Source of the DNA: Paramarasmius palmivorus
Lineage: Eukaryota > Basidiomycota > Agaricomycetes > Agaricales > Marasmiaceae
Assembly: GCA_037176845.1 (NCBI GenBank)
Contig: JAYKXP010000025.1
Location: forward strand, 372,001 to 436,000
Direction of reading: 5' to 3'
DNA length: 64,000 bases
This document shows positions 22,804 through 34,900 of this stretch, piece by piece. A program made the position numbers and the translations under genes. Every line of letters starts with the position of its first letter. Position 1 is the stretch's first letter. The notes under the pieces were generated by a model, which saw only the letters and a program-made list of their open reading frames with translations, was not told the origin of the DNA and did not search any database.

Positions 22804-24692
22804 TCAGCACTCAGCTTGGACGCCCTCGTGAATATTCTGGATGATAGAACGACGATAGTATTCGCAAGTGTGGTATGATGGCGGTCGCATAGACATATCA
22901 TCGGAGTCTAGGTCCGCGCTATGGCACAGCGAGCTAGGCGAACACCCACACTGAGAAGGTTGTGACATAGGATCTACGTTAGCCGATAAAGGTGATAGCT
23001 GGACTGACGGTGAATCCGATGGAGGTTGACGACGAGGTGGTGGTGGAGGTGGTGACATCGGTGGTGTCGGCGGCAGTGATGACGCCAACAAAGATGGACT
23101 TATCAGAGACGGAGGATCGTCGAATGGTGAAGAATCCTCCTCTAGACCTGGGGGCGCTGGTGGGGATACCAGACCCGGCGGGCTAGATGTGGGTAGACAA
23201 GAGTTAGGAGAAGAACTATCTGCGAGTAGTTCGTTCAGGGTGAGGACTTGTTCAATAATATAACTCCGATGACAGGCGAGGTCCGAGTGGCATTGTGCAA
23301 CAATTTCCTTGGAAATGCTTGATCTCAGAGAGTTCGTGCGATCGTATCGCTGTGCAGCACTCTGATATTCGTCTCGAATCTGTTAGGACTTGTGTCACCC
23401 GAGAACCAGGTGAAAGATCTTAATCACATACAGCTTCCTTGATACCTGTCAGTAGCACTTTGATGTGGCACATGGTATCTGATGATTGTTCTGAATCAGT
23501 GAATGGATAATACTAATGCAAGCGGTCAGGACGCGCACCGTAGACGCTAGCATCCGAGAATAAGTAATTCTCATGCAGTAAGCTATCTCGTTACGGCGGT
23601 ATCAGAGTAGTGCCGCAACCACAGATCGGGTAACTTACGGATGGTCTTTGACACTGATAGGGCCAAAGGCAGGTACATCCGGACAAACAGCCCTGGTCTC
23701 GTGCAAAAAAGTATGGGCCTCGACGGCTAGGGCAGATGCTGTCTCAAGGTCTTCCCGTCCTTGTTCATTGAAGCTGAGAAGAATGCTGAACATACAGGAA
23801 ATGCTGTTTGGGTGGTAACTCACAATCTTAGTCCAGATCCTGAAGAGATATATTAGTCAAAGGAGTCTGCATGCGTTTATCATCCATACCACAACAAGCG
23901 GATAATGCTGATTCTATTTTTCGCACGCAGTCTTCTAGCTTTTCTTCGGCCTTGACGAGAGTATTCAGGGCTTCTAAGGTCCTAAGTATTTGAGATTGCA
24001 CATTATCGTAAGAATCTTGCGCCAAATTCAGACATTCTCTCAGTACATCATGGTGAGAAAATTCTGCAAGTGATGTATAAGTTACTATGTCTGCAGTTCT
24101 ACGGAGAAGATATTGACCGGGTGTTGGTTCCGCAAAAATCTCTTCGTAGAGCATGTATAGCTTCTCTCTTGTGACTGTCAATTCCTCGGTTTTGCTGCAC
24201 AAAGTATCTTTCTGTAGTGGGGGAAACGGTTAAAAAAACGAACTCGGGCAATATATAGGATCATACAATACAAATCGCTTCTTCTGTCATTGTTTCCAAG
24301 ACTTTAAGATTGTGCTGATCCCTGAGTTGAGATTCCAGGTTGTCTAGTAAATCCCTTTGAGCATGTAAGTGGTGAGTCTAAAGCAGACTATAGGTGAACT
24401 CAGTATACCTTTCTTCGGATTCATTGTTGGGACTTTCCCTTTCTTTTGGATACTTGCGGAAGATGAGTCGCTTCGCCTTGGCTGCAATTGTAGCTCCCTC
24501 CTCGCTCTCCTTTCTCCTTTTAGTTCCACTGATACTATCTCGGGCAGCCTTCAGATGCTTCAGCAGGTCCTCAACATAGCCGCTTTGTCGTTCCAGTTCA
24601 TCTGGTGCGCTTTTTAGTTCTCGAATAGATTTGATGAGTCGATGGTGGTCCTCGGCATGGTCTTGAATCCTCTGGATGGTGGGTGTCGACAT
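22804..24692 (-). CDS. Coiled-coil/proline-rich PPxY protein, copy E
   Basis: Exons in transcript order: 24692..24409, 24354..24267, 24211..24118, 24063..23890, 23839..23824, 23773..23639, 23582..23539, 23490..23432, 23379..22804; 489 residues. The nine-exon plan, including exons of exactly 88, 94, 135 and 44 nt, is shared with F-I and fixed the splice choices. N-terminus MSTPTIQRIQDHAEDHH; helical, charged segments; EIFAEPTP splice-joined to EF; CPDVPAFGPISVKDHP; then a Pro/Ser-rich tail with MRPPSYH (PPxY). Unlike its paralogues, about 22 residues follow the PPSY. PPxY motifs bind WW domains, for example in Rsp5-type ubiquitin ligases. The family appears to be an uncharacterised basidiomycete one; function unknown. 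It converges on gene D with 157 bp between stop codons. Confidence 0.8.
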
Positions 24693-25482
24693 TGGGCGAA
24701 GATTGCTTGGAGCATCGGAGATTCTTCTTAAGGCGCTGTAAAGGTCGGAATCTCATTTGGGCACTTTGCGATTTCATCTTTGATCAATTTGATCCCTTGA
24801 TGTCTATAAATAATAACGTTGAAGCCGTGCTACTATGAAAGATTCAACAATCAGATATATGATGGTATGGTGGACCTATGCATATTACGCACTTCAAAGA
24901 ATTCCTTCGTTCGACTAGTGATAGCAGGAACTAATGTGTCATCCCATTCCCCACATAGAGAACTCCCTATAGCGAAGCAGCCGAGATTGTGAACGGGAGA
25001 ATTTGTTGAAAGACGCGATGCATATGATGAATCATTGATGATGGTATAAGACTAGACTCGAACCAGCCGCTGCGCTGATGAGTTGGAGCCCTACCCATCA
25101 GCGCAGCTTGTTTGATCGACCTGCAGTGAGTGGTTACGAGTCTAGTATAAGACGGAGTTGTTTACCACGAAGATCTGATTCAGGCTAGTTTCGAGTAAGC
25201 ATGACCGGGCGGCGGCGAGAGTTCTGAGTTGTCGATACAAGTGCGATGCATGTATACTTTTAATGTAGCGCGTTACTTCCCAATGTCAACTACACATGTA
25301 AGCAAACAGTCGTTCAGCGGGATCGGTAAGGATTCCGCTACTTAAACTCGGGCCATTCGCAACGCCACTCTTGAAGATAGCCATTTGAAGCCTCTGCTGC
25401 GCCAGTTAAATGAGAGCCTCTGAACGGGATGATCCAGAACGACAGTGTAGTATGCCGGTCGTTCAAACGAGCAGTGGCGATT
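24693..25482. other. Intergenic, gene E promoter to gene F 3' side
   Basis: No gene seen. Contains a nested inverted repeat (25051-25146) and the outer end of the inverted duplication (from about 25232). Confidence 0.55.
25051..25146. repeat. Nested inverted repeat
   Basis: The outer arms ACTAGACTCGAACCA (25051-25065) and TGGTTACGAGTCTAGT (25131-25146) pair with one bulge. Inside them GCTGCGCTGATG (25069-25080) pairs perfectly with CATCAGCGCAGC (25096-25107). It could fold as one cruciform or RNA hairpin; role unknown. Confidence 0.6.
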
Positions 25483-27070
25483 TCAATGATCCCAAGTAGA
25501 GATATAAGACGGCGGTGGCCCATCGGGTGACCATGGAACATCCATTTGAAAACCCCCCGGATCCGCAAGTTGAACCGAGAGCGCCGGTGAGGGTTCAGGA
25601 CGGGGCGAAGGTGAGCGTCTTCCGTCGAGTACAGACTCGATGAAACTTATCCGATGTTGCATAAGACTTTCGCGGCACTGGTCCAACACCTTGGTGGATT
25701 CATCAAGATCATATTCAGCTGATATGATGCTTTGTTCGACGGCTTGCCGACATTTGTTTTGAATCTGTAAATTATGTAAATTTTCGGTATGGGAGTCTGA
25801 ACGCGCTTGAAGCACTAACAGTTTTCTTGACGTCAATGAACTGGCTCCTGATCATGCGCATCGTTTCTATTTATGCCCCATGAATCACAGCGTATGTAGA
25901 CCGCGTTGAAGGGACGTACCAACTGGACCGATACCCGAAAACATAAAATTTTCCATTATTAACCTGTGGTACAAAAAGAAAATCAGCTCTCAAAGTATGC
26001 CGCGCCTGTGATGTCAACTTCACGGATGGTGGCTGACTCTGACATCCTGAATGGCTGGGATCTCTGGACAAGCATCTCTTGCCTCGTTTAGACACGTTTG
26101 AGCTTCCGAACTGGCCTCGAATACGGCCTGGACGTATCTTCGGTCATGTTCGCCGAAGCTGTGTGGGAAGGTTAGTTGAAATAAAGATATCCCTTGTTGT
26201 TGAAAACCCACAGTCTGTTATTTGCTATAAGAACACGTTAATTGATGAAGATATTGCGATGCGAAGGCAACATACCACCGTATTCGGAAGCAGCATTCAA
26301 TAAAAGTACCCGTATTTTCTCCAGACAAACATCCATCTTTTCTTCTGCCTTGACCAAACATTCCACCGCTTGTTGAAGTCTGAGTTGTGAACCGTAAATG
26401 TTGTCGTGAGCCTCTCGCGCATACTTGAGGTTACTCTGCAACTCCTCGTCTTCGGGAAATTCTGGAAAGAACATCCATGTCAATAAGAAACGCGAGCTGG
26501 TGTTGGAGAACACACCAGGTGTCGGATCTTCGAAGATTTGGTCGTGAAGTGATTGAAGCTCTTCCTTCGCATTGTTTAGCCTGATGAGATTCTGGGATAA
26601 GGTGTCTTTCTGAAAAGGACAGTGATGTCAACAGCGTGATATGAACAGATCGGAACGCAGTCCATACTATTTGTAGACCCGTTTCCAGCTTTTCGTCTAG
26701 CTCCCTTAGTTTCCTCTGTTCTCTAAATTCGGTCTCCAAAGCTTCCATTCGCTCTCTTGAATACAATCAATGGTAGGAAAACCAACCCAAAAGAAAAAAC
26801 ATACCGCTCGTTCTGCTTCCTTTCATTGTCCGCCCTACGTGAAGGAAGCCATCCCTTCCGGACAGGCTCTGCATTATCGAATCTCGCTATGACAGCTACG
26901 ACTTTCTCCAACTTGTCTTGGCTATTCTTTCGCTGCCTCATCAAGTCATCAAGGTATTCTTGGTGTCGTGTCAGTTGATTAGGGAGCCCTTCGAGTTCCT
27001 TGAGCCTGTGTATGAGCGAATTGTGTGGTTCGGCATGTTGCTGAATCTTCTGGTGAGTGGGTGACGACAT
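25483..27070 (-). CDS. Coiled-coil/proline-rich PPxY protein, copy F
   Basis: Exons in transcript order: 27070..26805, 26755..26668, 26609..26516, 26461..26276, 26224..26212 (13-nt micro-exon), 26158..26024, 25963..25920, 25866..25820, 25764..25483; 384 residues. Start MSSPTHQKIQQHAEPH. Residues 1-200 are mostly charged helix with heptad character; LHDQIFEDPTPEFPEDEELQ spans an intron; CPEIPAIQDVRVSHHP closes exon 6. The short tail ends GPPPSYISTWDH, a PPxY motif at the very C-terminus. Gene I is a near copy on the other strand, about 27 kb away. Compared with G and H the proline-rich tail is about 100 residues shorter and has a single PPxY. Function unknown. Confidence 0.82.
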
Positions 27071-28002
27071 GACAAGCAGACTGACAATAGGTTCTGTACC
27101 GTCTTATAAAACGTTTTCGGCACAGCAAATGATGTCCGGTGGATATCAATAGTACTGCCTCCAGTTATATGATAGGGATCTATCATCTAGTCTTGGTAGA
27201 AACCAGCTACGTCACATGCTTGTTATTAGCCTCGAACGTCGACAGCAAGCCCGCTTACACTCACATACTATGTGGGTCGACGTCCTGATACGATATCGGC
27301 TTAGCACAATGGTAAGGCGAGGCTGCGGAGGAGTCTGGGGCTAGGTATTGACGAAGCTAGTAACGAAAAGCAAGTCATGACTGTAAGCCCTGTCGCCCAA
27401 GGCAATAGAATTGCAAGTGCTCACCTCGACCACACCGATATCGTACCAACATACCGCAACTTCTCGTCTCTGGTCTGGCACGTCCCTCGCCCATAGGATC
27501 GACATGGAGAGCCCACTCTTCGCAAACTCTTTGTGCAAATTGTTACGTAAAGAACCAGCCTTGCCAATGAGTCATTGAGCATCGATACCTGTTCAATTCG
27601 GCGACATTACAAGGCGAACAGTGCAGATTTCGTGAAGACCGCGGGGTCAGTATGAGCATGAGCAGATATCGAGGTGTCCGTTGGGATTCTTTCTTACTCG
27701 GTATATAGCGGTTCTGGTGAGAGGAGCGACCACTGCCACCTGCCTTTTTACTCTATACACGAGGGTACGAGTGATTTGAGTCTGCCTAGGGGAGACTACC
27801 TTTTTACTATTAGGACTCTCCTCCAACGACAGGCTATACACGAGCTTCATACACTATCGAATGCTAGCAGCTATGGTTACGTTATTAATAAATACATGTG
27901 TCCGTAAGTTTCCTATCTTTCCCTACAATCCCAGTACTTCATAAATAGGTACTACCAATCCAGTCCTGGGACTGAGCGCTTGAGCTCTGACAAACGAGAA
28001 AT
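27071..28002. other. Intergenic, gene F promoter to gene G 3' side
   Basis: No gene seen. Most of it is duplicated upstream of gene I. About 60 bp at 27743-27808, bounded by cctttttact direct repeats, are missing from the other copy. Confidence 0.6.
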
Positions 28003-29884
28003 TCAATCCCAGGCAGAGGTATACGATGGCGGTGGTCCGATAGGTGACCCCAATAGGCCACCGTTGGCCTCAGCACCTGGAAGAGCTAAGAACGGCGGCG
28101 AAGGCTCGTGACGCGGAGAAGATGAAACACTGCTTCTTTCGAGATTCATGGATCCCCTTGGTGAATGTAGATGCGATATTGGAAGATTCGGTGAAGACGA
28201 AGGGCTCCTTTCCGTGTAAGGCGAATCCGAGAGTGATTGCGGAAGAGGTACTGGTGGTGATGGCGGCGGCGGAGGTACGGATAAAGATTGTGTCGGTAAA
28301 GCTGGCGGGGTAGATAACGATGGTTGAATGGGTAAAGGCGGGAGAGTAGGTGGTGCGAGAACCATCATAGATGGTCCTGGTGATCCTGGTGTTGGCGGCA
28401 AAGCGTTCGGGTACCGTGTTGAACGGGATCTCCCATATGAAGGCGGTGCGTTGAGTACGAGTTCCATGATCCCACTGCGATGCTTGAAAAGGTCTTCACG
28501 ACACTGAGCAATCACTTCAGCAGACTCGTTCAGGTCATATTCAGCTGTGGTGTTGTATCGGTCGGCGGCAGACTTCCATTCTTTCCGAATCTGTGAAGCA
28601 TGACATTTCAATGTCAGTTGCGAGCATGAACACACTGTACGGCACTAACGGTTTTCCTTAGTTTGGAAAGCTCGGGGTAAACCTCGAGGTGCACCGTCTC
28701 TGTCGCCACTACCTGAGCTTATGGGTTCATGAATTGCAAAACAACGCACCGACTGAGTCAATGTTCGAGAACAGGAAATTTTCTACCAATGCCCTGCAAA
28801 TGTTGTTTCACGGAGGACATGATGAATACGCATCAGCGAACTCACGGATGGTCCTTTACACGGATAGGCGGAAAGGCCGGTACCTCCGGACAGATAGTTC
28901 GCGCTCTCTTCAACAGCTTTTGGGCTTCTGATCCCAAAACCGTTGCAGACTCCAGGTAATCCTGACCTTTTCTGTTAAAGCTACATGAAAACTGTTATTG
29001 GAGGACCAAGAGAATTTCGTATAAAGACCCTCACAACCTGACTGACGCTACTAATGAAACAAGTCAGTTGACGAGTAACCTCGCAGAATTGGCGTGTACA
29101 TACCACTGGAATAAGAGCCTGGCATGAGAGCAACATTGAGCCTTGCCAAACAAAGGTCCAGGTTTTCTTCGGCCTCAACTAGACAATTCTCCGCTTGCGA
29201 GTGACTGAATATTCTTGTTTGAATGTTATCGGTAGCTTTTTGAGCGAGCTTGAGGTTGTTCTGTAGCTCGTCGTTCTCGGGAAATTCTAGACCAATCGTT
29301 CATGTCAATGAAGAGCTTGAAGAGGAGACCAAGGGCGGCATAGTACCAGGTGTTGGACCGTCAAATATCTTGTCATAAAGTTGTCGTAACTCTTCTTTCA
29401 CTTCATTAGACTCAGTGACCTTATCTACGAGCTTATCTTTCTACAGGGCGATGTATTAGTCGTAGCTTGAACAGAAGGAAATAAACCACGGACCTTCCGT
29501 ATAGCTTCTTCAACCACTTTCTCTAGGGATTTCAAGGTCGCCTGTTCCCTAAACTCGACCTCTAAAGCTTCCGCTAGTTTTCTTTCGACGAGGTTGGCTA
29601 TATGACCATCCAGAGGCCGTAGTAGATACACACCGTTCTTGCTGTTCTGTCTGCTCTCTTGCGTTCTCCTTCAAGTTCTTGCGTGACCAAAACCGTTTCG
29701 CTTTCGATATACTCTTCGTTTCTACTTCATTCTCTTGCCTTGTCACAGCCGAGACCCTCTCCATGTTCTCCCGACTAGTCTTTAGTTGTTTCAAAAGGCC
29801 TTCTAGGTACTCGTTATGCCGATTCAGCTCTCCAGGAGCGCTTTGTAGTGCTATGTGTCTCTTTTGGTAGGTAGGTGTCGACAT
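28003..29884 (-). CDS. Coiled-coil/proline-rich PPxY protein, copy G
   Basis: Exons in transcript order: 29884..29634, 29581..29494, 29440..29347, 29286..29104, 29050..29038 (13-nt micro-exon), 28980..28846, 28793..28750, 28717..28650, 28590..28003; 487 residues. N-terminus MSTPTYQKRHIALQS has lost about 13 residues relative to H. Landmarks: LYDKIFDGPTPEFPENDELQ, ICPEVPAFPPIRVKDHP, then a 150-residue Pro/Ser-rich tail. Two PPxY motifs are present: NAPPSYGRSRS at the start of the tail and GPPPSYTSAWD at the C-terminus. The helical first half and proline-rich second half suggest an adaptor-like protein; partners would be WW- or SH3-domain proteins (inference). Closest relative is H, immediately upstream in the array. 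Confidence 0.82.
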
Positions 29885-30355
29885 AAGAGAAAGGATTTAG
29901 GTCATCGGTGACGAGCATTACTGCTAGTAGATCAACATTGTCGAAGATGGTCGTCGAGCCGGAGAAGGAAAGCATGTGGCTGCGGTATCCTGATCTTCTC
30001 CCGAAGTTCCTGTGATTTGCACAGGTCAGCGATATCAACATTGCAATTAGTACAGAGGGGCATATCGTACATATATAGAGTGCATGTCAATAGAACATTG
30101 CAGCCTACATGATTGCTTGTAACAAGACTTGAACCTCGCGCGAGTACTGGTTGCTACACGATTCTTGGGATCATGCACATTAAATGCTAATACCTATGGA
30201 TACAGCTGCGATAAATAAGTGTGCCTGTCAAAATAATATACTCCTTGAATGCTGATTCCCATCTCCCGCTAGTACGCTCCTATCTGCATCCTTGTCACCT
30301 CGAGTTTTAAGCGAACATAAAGCACCATCTCCCATGGATCCAAACGTGATAAACC
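29885..30355. other. Intergenic, gene G promoter to gene H 3' side
   Basis: No gene seen. The block around 30105-30145 (caatcatgtag and aggttcaag on the minus strand) recurs upstream of H near 32455-32520. Confidence 0.5.
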
Positions 30356-32262
30356 TCAATCCCAGGTAGAGGCATATGACGGCGGTGGTCCAATAGGTGA
30401 CCCAATCAGGTCATCAATAGCCTCGGGACCCGGAAGAGCAGAGAGCGACGGCGAAGGCTTGTGGCGCGGAGAAGACGAAATACTGCTTCTTTCGAGATTC
30501 ATGGATAGGCTTGGTGAATGTGGATGCGATATAGGAAGATTCGGTGATGACGAAGGGCTCCTTTCCATGTAATGCGAGTCCGAGAGTGATTGCGGAAGAG
30601 GTGGTGGTGGTGGTGGCGGCGGAGGTACGAATGAAGATGGTGTCGGTAAAGCTGGTGGGGCAGACAATGATGGCTGAATGGGTAGAGGTGGGAGACTCGG
30701 CGGCGCGAGAACCACGATAGACGGGCCTGGTGGACCCGGTATTGGTGGTAGAGCGTTTGAATACCTCGTTGACCGTGGCCTGCCATATGAGGGCGGTGCG
30801 TTGAGTACGAGTTCCATGATCTCTCTCCGATGCCTGAAAAGGTCTTCCCGACATTGAGCAACCACTTCAGCCGATTCACTCAGGTCGTATTTAGCTGTTT
30901 TGTTGTATCGCTCGGCAGCGAATTTCCATTCTTGTCGAATCTGTGAAGTATGCCATTTATAATGTCAGTTACGAGTATGAATGCAATGTATGGTACAGAC
31001 GTTTTTCTTCAGATCGGTGAGTTCATTCTTGATTATGCGTACCGTTTCTGTTGTCGTTGCTTGAGCTAAGGGTATGCAAATCGCAAGACAACGCACCGAC
31101 TGGACTAATTCGCGAGAATAGGAAATTCTCTAGCATTGATCTGTGAATGTCAATTCACGGAGGATGTAGTGGTTACGCCGATAAAAACTTACGGATGGTC
31201 TTTGACTCGGATAGGTGGAAGGGCTGGCACCACCGGACAGATAGTTCGTGCATCTTCTAGGAACTTTTGGGCTTCGGATCCCGCAACCGATGCACTTTCA
31301 AGGTCCATCCGACCTTGATCGTTGAAGCTATAGGGAACGGTCGTTGGCTCGGCAAGAAAACTCCCGTTCAAAGAAACTCACATCCTCTGCGTTCCACTTG
31401 CTAGAAAAACGAGTCAGTCGATGACTGTAATTGCAAATCGGCGCGTGCTTACTATAAGGGGCTGCATTTATGGCGGATTGAATCATTAACAAGCAATGGT
31501 CCAGCTTTCTTTCGGCCTCGACTAGACAGTTCTCTGCTTGCGAGTGACTGAATATTTGTGCTTGGATGTTATCGGAGGCTTCTTGAGCAAACTTGAGATG
31601 GTTCTGTAATTCGTCATTCTTGGGGAATTCTAAACAGAAAATTCACATCCGCGAGGTATGTATCTCAACAGGCACTCGAGAACATACCAGGTGTCGGACC
31701 GTCGAAAATCTTGTCATAAAGTTGTCGTAACTCTTCTTTCACTTCATTAGACTCAGCGACCTTATCTGTGAGCTTATCTTTCTACAGGGCGATGTATTAG
31801 TCGTAGCTTGAACAGAAGGAAATAAACCACGGACCTTCCGTATAGCTTCTTCAACCGCATTCTCTAGGGATTTCAAGGTCGCCCGTTCTCTAAACTCAGT
31901 CTCTAGAGCTTCCGCCAATTCTCTTCAATGAAATCAGCTACATAACCATCCGTAGATGCCGTTCATACGCACCGTTCTTGCTGTTCTGTCTGCTCTCTTG
32001 CCTTCTCCTTCAAGTTCTTGCGTGACAAAAACCATTTCGATTTCGATATACTCTTCGTTTCTACTTCATTCTCTTGTCTCGTCACAGCCGAGGCTTTCTC
32101 CACGTTCTCCCGAGTAGTCTTTAGTTGCCTTAACAGGTCTTCTAGGTATTCGTTGTGTCGGGTCAGTTGATCGGGAGCGCTTTGCAGTTCCAAGTAGTGT
32201 TTGGTGAGAGAGGTATGGGACTCTGCGTGTTCATGGATTCTTTGGTAGGTGGGTGTCGACAT
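30356..32262 (-). CDS. Coiled-coil/proline-rich PPxY protein, copy H
   Basis: Exons in transcript order: 32262..31973, 31922..31835, 31781..31688, 31629..31453, 31400..31382 (19 nt), 31327..31193, 31140..31097, 31065..31001, 30940..30356; 498 residues, the longest of the family. Start MSTPTYQRIHEHAESH. Charged helical N-terminal half, LYDKIFDGPTPEFPKNDELQ, ICPVVPALPPIRVKDHP, then a tail with a poly-Pro run and two PPxY motifs (NAPPSYGRPRS and C-terminal GPPPSYASTWD). Very similar to G in the tail, which dates their duplication after the split from F. No frame break. Function unknown. Confidence 0.82.
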
Positions 32263-33148
32263 GAGAGAAGTGATTTAGGGTCAATATTGATGAGTATCAC
32301 CACCAATGCCATGATGGTTGATGCAGAAGGAACACATGTGGCTGTGGCGACGACGGGCCTTGTGCCGAGATTGTGCACAGGCTGACTTTATTTATTAAAG
32401 GTACAACCCCGCTCTGAGATACAGTAACGAGACACACACAAGTCGATAGAACAGTCTACATGATTGCTACCAATACACGTACAATTTGGGGGTGAGTACT
32501 CTAAGGACATTTCTTGAACCTCGTAGATATCTATCATGGTGACGCCTCAGGCTCGTCTATCAGCTTCAGGTGAATATCGGGCAGTGCGCACTTGGCACAC
32601 TCGCCGTGCATAAGTCTATAACACGACAAATAGTCTAAGTTTGAGAATTCGGTACGCATGTTGTAGGATGATGCATAGTCGACGCGACGTACTCATTATC
32701 CGCCAGACGACTTCTGGGATCGTGTTGGCTGCGTAGCTCAGGCTCGCAACCAGGAGGGACATACATACACAGATGCCAAGAATTGAACGCGGAGTCGATT
32801 TTTTACTGAAGCAGAACATTTCGACTGCGATTCAGCACTTTGTGGCCTATGATCATTCCCGTTCGAGGACGCATATTCCTTTGAAGATTTCTCTGAAGAA
32901 ACTACTGTCAGCAGAGAGGTCAAATTGAATCTTGACGCACACTACCTCAATGTCAAGCAACCGCATTCTCACTTGGTCGAATAGTGAACTCAAGACAACT
33001 TGGGAGCCCGTGGTGGCTCTCAAGAACGCTTGACAATGCCAGAGATAGAGTCGATGAGCCCGTCAGCGTCGGAGATGATGGTGGTCGAAGAAATAGATAG
33101 GATAGATATATTTTTCTTCCTCTGATACTGGAAATCAAATCGATAATC
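32263..33148. other. Divergent promoter region, gene H and the SET5-like gene
   Basis: No gene seen; only short open frames without family resemblance. Confidence 0.55.
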
Positions 33149-34640
33149 ATGTCCCCCACTATTACCCCCAGCGACGTCGACCTTAGAGAGGCCCTCAAGT
33201 CCCTCAAAGCTTCTAATCCCTCACTTGGGATCCCAAAGATACATGCTTTACTCCTCCAAACTCATCCAGAATGGCTTGTCAGCGAAAAACGCACGCGAAA
33301 ATTCCTTCAAAACGAAGGGCTCGTTCTCTCGACGGAACCAGCTACACCCAAGACACGATATCCTTCCTCACGCGTAATTCGTGATTTGGATGTTCCACGG
33401 TGGTCGAGCAAGGTCGAAGTCAAGTATTTCAACAAGAACAAGGGGAAAGGTCTCGTGGCGAAGGAGAAAATCGCCGAAGGAGAGACTATTTGGAAGGAGG
33501 ATCCATTTCTCGTCGCTGCAGAATGGTAGGTATCTCATCTTGTATCCTAGAGGCAACTGAAGAGTGAGCTCGAATACAGGGAAATTTACGATCTACAAGC
33601 CTCGTCTTCGGCTTGTAGCTATTGCACAACCCCATTCACATCCTCCATCAGCACCTCTTTGGTGACCAACTGCCCCTCGTCTTCTTCAGACTGCCCGGCA
33701 CATTTCTGTAATCGTCTTTGTCAAGCACGGTCCGCAAAACATCACCCTTTACTATGCCCCGTACAGAACCCTGCTTCTGTACCACTTCTCAAATGGGCTA
33801 GGGAGACAGAATGGTTGGCTTTACATGCCCTGGCTCAGTTGACCAGTAGACTTATACTGGCGAATCAGGTTGATGCCAGCGGAAACCTGTTGGAAGAAGA
33901 CTGGAGATTGTGTAGTGCTCTGGCACAGATGAGTTTGGAAGATCGAGCCAGGTATTCTTTTGGTCAGAGGTGCGTGCTTCCTCGTATTGTGGTGTTCTTC
34001 GACTCAAATGTGTCGCAGTGAAGAAGAGGTTAAGAACAACCCTGGATGGAAGAAAGCCTACGATTTGTACATACAAGCTTTCCAGAAACCGACGTCTCCC
34101 ATCGAACAGAAGAAACTCGCCAAAATCTTCAAGAAACCTCTCCGTGCCGACATAGAGGCGGAACTATTTAGTTATCAAGGCTTCCTCCGAGGATTGGGCC
34201 GCATGAGTCTCAGTGAGCTTTTTATTCACTGGAGCCCTTTCCGACAACACCACTGACGCTTTTCAATAGACCTGGAAGCCCATGGGGGCCTCTACGTCCT
34301 TCATTCACACCTTAATCACTCTTGCACACCGAACGTCTCCGTACGCCACATCGACCAGCGGAATGCCCTTTCCCGAATCACAGTTATCGCAAGAAGAGAG
34401 ATTGAACCCGGAGAAGAACTATTCATTACATATGTAAACCCCAATAACGGTGTTATCGCTAGGCGGAAGGAGTTGCAGGAGTGGGGTTTTGGACAGTGCA
34501 ATTGTGAGAGATGTGTGAAAGAAGCAAAAGCTTTACCGAAAGAAGAGAAGAACGATGAGGTGGCAAAGGCGGATGGTGCTGGCGCGTTAGATATGTCGGA
34601 TTTGGAGAAGGAACTGAAGGCTGGTCTAGGCGTGATGTAG
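33149..34640 (+). CDS. SET5: Set5-type SET-domain protein lysine methyltransferase
   Basis: Exons 33149..33525, 33580..33969, 34019..34212, 34270..34640; 443 residues. Domains in order: an N-terminal helical region (LREALKSLKASNPSLGIPK...VSEKRTRKFL) typical of fungal Set5; SET-N starting VEVKYFNKNKGKGLVAKEKI; a MYND-like Cys/His cluster (CSYC...CPAHFCNRLCQ...HHPLLC); SET-C with HLNHSCTPNVSV (cofactor-binding NHSC) and GEELFITY; and a post-SET CNCERC that should bind zinc. The family transfers methyl groups from S-adenosylmethionine to lysine; yeast Set5 acts on histone H4 Lys5, Lys8 and Lys12. All key motifs are intact. It converges on laccase 1 with 260 bp between. Confidence 0.92.
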
Positions 34641-34900
34641 AGTAATTTGTAACGACAGACATCACCGAGATGTAACTTTAAATCCATGGCCGGTGGGCTG
34701 AAGTTGAACCCCATAATGTGGGCGCTTACGAAGGCGCCAAATCGTGAAAGCACAAAACGTCTATATTTCAGAGAAGAGAGGCCAACAGTATGCGGGTGGT
34801 AAGCCCGCTGTCCAGAACAACCAACCAGTCTATAACGATAAATATTCGCAATAAAAAGTTGAAAATAAATAGGGAGACTGAGCGTCTATAGAGGATTGAT

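Larger units (their letters stand above)
25232..28850 (-). repeat. Inverted duplication, left arm (gene F locus and 5' neighbour)
   Basis: Matches, in opposite orientation, 53221-56036. Similarity is continuous from about 25232 to 27870; 27870-28596 (3' part of G and its last exon) is absent from the other arm; similarity resumes at 28596-28845. Aligned by eye, roughly 90 percent identical in coding parts. Confidence 0.75.

Noticed and set aside
25118..25146. On other inspection the flank of the nested repeat contains GGTTCGAGTC-like sequence (minus strand, near 25053-25063), resembling a tRNA B box
   Set aside because: No cloverleaf, A box or acceptor stem can be drawn around it, so no tRNA gene is called.
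32616..32923. Short minus-strand frames between gene H and SET5
   Set aside because: No homology-like features, start context or consistent splicing.
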